From JAFGSG01 sp964626055 (lineage in GTDB: Bacteria; Spirochaetota; UBA4802; JAFGDQ01), in NCBI GenBank assembly GCA_964626055.1, contig CAZVDF010000015.1, positions 1 to 63,937 of the forward strand: a DNA stretch of 63,937 bases, in the 5' to 3' direction. Positions 63,207 through 63,937 of the stretch are shown piece after piece (positions within the stretch are counted from its first letter, which is position 1; each line of letters opens with the position of its first letter). The translations under genes were made by a program, and so were the position numbers. The notes below the pieces were generated by a model, which saw nothing but the letters and a program-made list of their open reading frames with translations, ran no database searches and had not been told where the DNA came from.

Positions 63207-63217
63207 AATATCAACAT

Positions 63218-63300
63218 TTATCCACAATATTATCCACATAATCCACAAAAAATTGATAAATTTATAATTTTAACTATTTTTTTATTAATTGACATTGTAT
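63218..63300. promoter_or_regulatory. Cluster of three DnaA boxes and an AT-rich stretch
   Basis: Two perfect TTATCCACA boxes (63218 and 63230) and one TAATCCACA (63239) lie in the same direction, 12 and 9 bases apart, directly followed by about 60 bases that are nearly all A and T. This is the form of a replication origin or of a DnaA-regulated promoter. No dnaA, dnaN or gyrB is visible in the window. A TTGACA at 63289 lies within the AT-rich part. Confidence 0.55.
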
Positions 63301-63374
63301 AAGATATTTATAGTTTATTTAAAAAAATCCGATAAAATTTTTACAAGCTACCTTAAAGAAATTCGGTATCAAAT

Positions 63375-63860
63375 TTGACTCAAAGATATTATTTATTATT
63401 TTATACCTGTATTCTGTTCATTTTCCTGGTATCCTGCGTCCCGCCCGGGAACATAAGGACAAAACAATTGTTTTTTACCGAGGACAAAAGAGAAGACATA
63501 ATTAGTACGGCGAAGGATCATATCGGATCAGACTATAAAAGCAGGGGCAGTACTCCATCCGGTTTCGACTGTTCGGGATTTACGATGTATGTTTATAAAA
63601 AGAACGGGCTCAATATTCCGAGAAAAGCCGCAACGCAATTCTATGCCGGGAGAAAAATAACTTTAAAATATGCGAAACCAGGCGACCTTGTTTTTTTCGT
63701 TATAACAGGCAATACAATATCCCATGTTGGAATTTATTCAGGCGACAATAATTTCATTCATGCTCCCAGCGCCGGGAAAAACGTATCATACGCAAGTTTA
63801 GATACAGACTACTGGAAAAAGCGCTATGCCGGCGCGGCAACATATTTTATTTCCCGGTGA
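63375..63860 (+). CDS. NlpC/P60 cell-wall peptidase lipoprotein
   Basis: A 161-residue protein with a signal peptide ending in a lipobox (FLVSC, Cys about 16). The NlpC/P60 domain fills residues 32-160. The catalytic Cys is in FDCSGF, the His in SHVGIY and the third polar residue in HAPS. Such enzymes cut peptide cross-links in peptidoglycan. The start is TTG, with AAAG near it. It is the last complete gene in the window. Confidence 0.9.
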   Translation: MTQRYYLLFYTCILFIFLVSCVPPGNIRTKQLFFTEDKREDIISTAKDHIGSDYKSRGSTPSGFDCSGFTMYVYKKNGLNIPRKAATQFYAGRKITLKYAKPGDLVFFVITGNTISHVGIYSGDNNFIHAPSAGKNVSYASLDTDYWKKRYAGAATYFISR

Positions 63861-63937
63861 CACCGATAATGACTTCCATGTTAAAACTCCAGCCGTTTAT
63901 TCTTAATATCCGATAATTATTTTAATACTTGACAGAA

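Noticed and set aside
1..63937. CRISPR array, prophage or complete insertion sequence
   Set aside because: No regularly spaced direct repeats, phage structural genes, integrase or transposase were seen. The dispersed repeats are palindromic and non-coding.

Overview
The window is about 64 kb of one bacterial chromosome, AT-rich, with long genes, short spacers and many TTG or GTG starts. It looks like an uncultured diderm, most likely a spirochaete (Spirochaetota, Leptospira-like or deeper). The reasons are a UPF0164/PorV-type outer-membrane protein (family first known from Treponema), a complete type II secretion operon, a FapA/DUF342 protein, a class I adenylate cyclase, and a CdaA-CdaR c-di-AMP module beside folP and pdxJ. 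There is no rRNA, CRISPR array, phage or recognisable transposase. The only RNA gene I can support is tRNA-Sec. The taxonomic call is inference.

Layout. 0-6.7 kb: a diguanylate cyclase, a P-type cation ATPase, universal stress proteins and a PilZ protein. 6.7-14.3 kb (minus strand): one chemotaxis operon, cheW-mcp-cheA-STAS-cheY-cheR-cheB. 14.6-18.9 kb: a DUF342/FapA protein, then argF and argG. 19-23.6 kb: a STAS protein and a SpoIIE-type phosphatase (partner switching), a TPR protein and a lipoprotein. 23.9-31.5 kb: two AmmeMemoRadiSam proteins, a UPF0182 membrane protein, a short UvrD-like helicase, queH and small unknowns. 32.1-44.7 kb: gspC to gspN in one operon, without gspO. 44.7-49.9 kb (minus strand): UPF0164 protein, folP, cdaA, cdaR, pdxJ and two small envelope proteins. 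50.2-51.4 kb: a double-REC GGDEF protein. 51.7-58.2 kb: a selenocysteine island with selD (itself a selenoprotein with an in-frame UGA), an EFR1-type ferredoxin, a membrane protein, selC, selA and selB. 58.2-63.9 kb: an HD-GYP protein, a class I adenylate cyclase, coaX, three DnaA boxes beside an AT-rich stretch, and an NlpC/P60 lipoprotein.

Two themes run through the window. The first is nucleotide second messengers: two GGDEF proteins, one HD-GYP protein, a PilZ protein and two MshEN-like domains (one in GspE and, unusually, one in CheA) for c-di-GMP, plus CdaA for c-di-AMP and a class I cyclase for cAMP. The second is a dense population of intergenic palindromic elements in at least four families (A, B, C, D; eleven copies). 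In families A and B the inner core is conserved between copies, while the long arms differ in sequence but remain perfectly or nearly perfectly complementary within each copy. This is the most unusual structure in the window and has no obvious named counterpart that I can identify from sequence alone.
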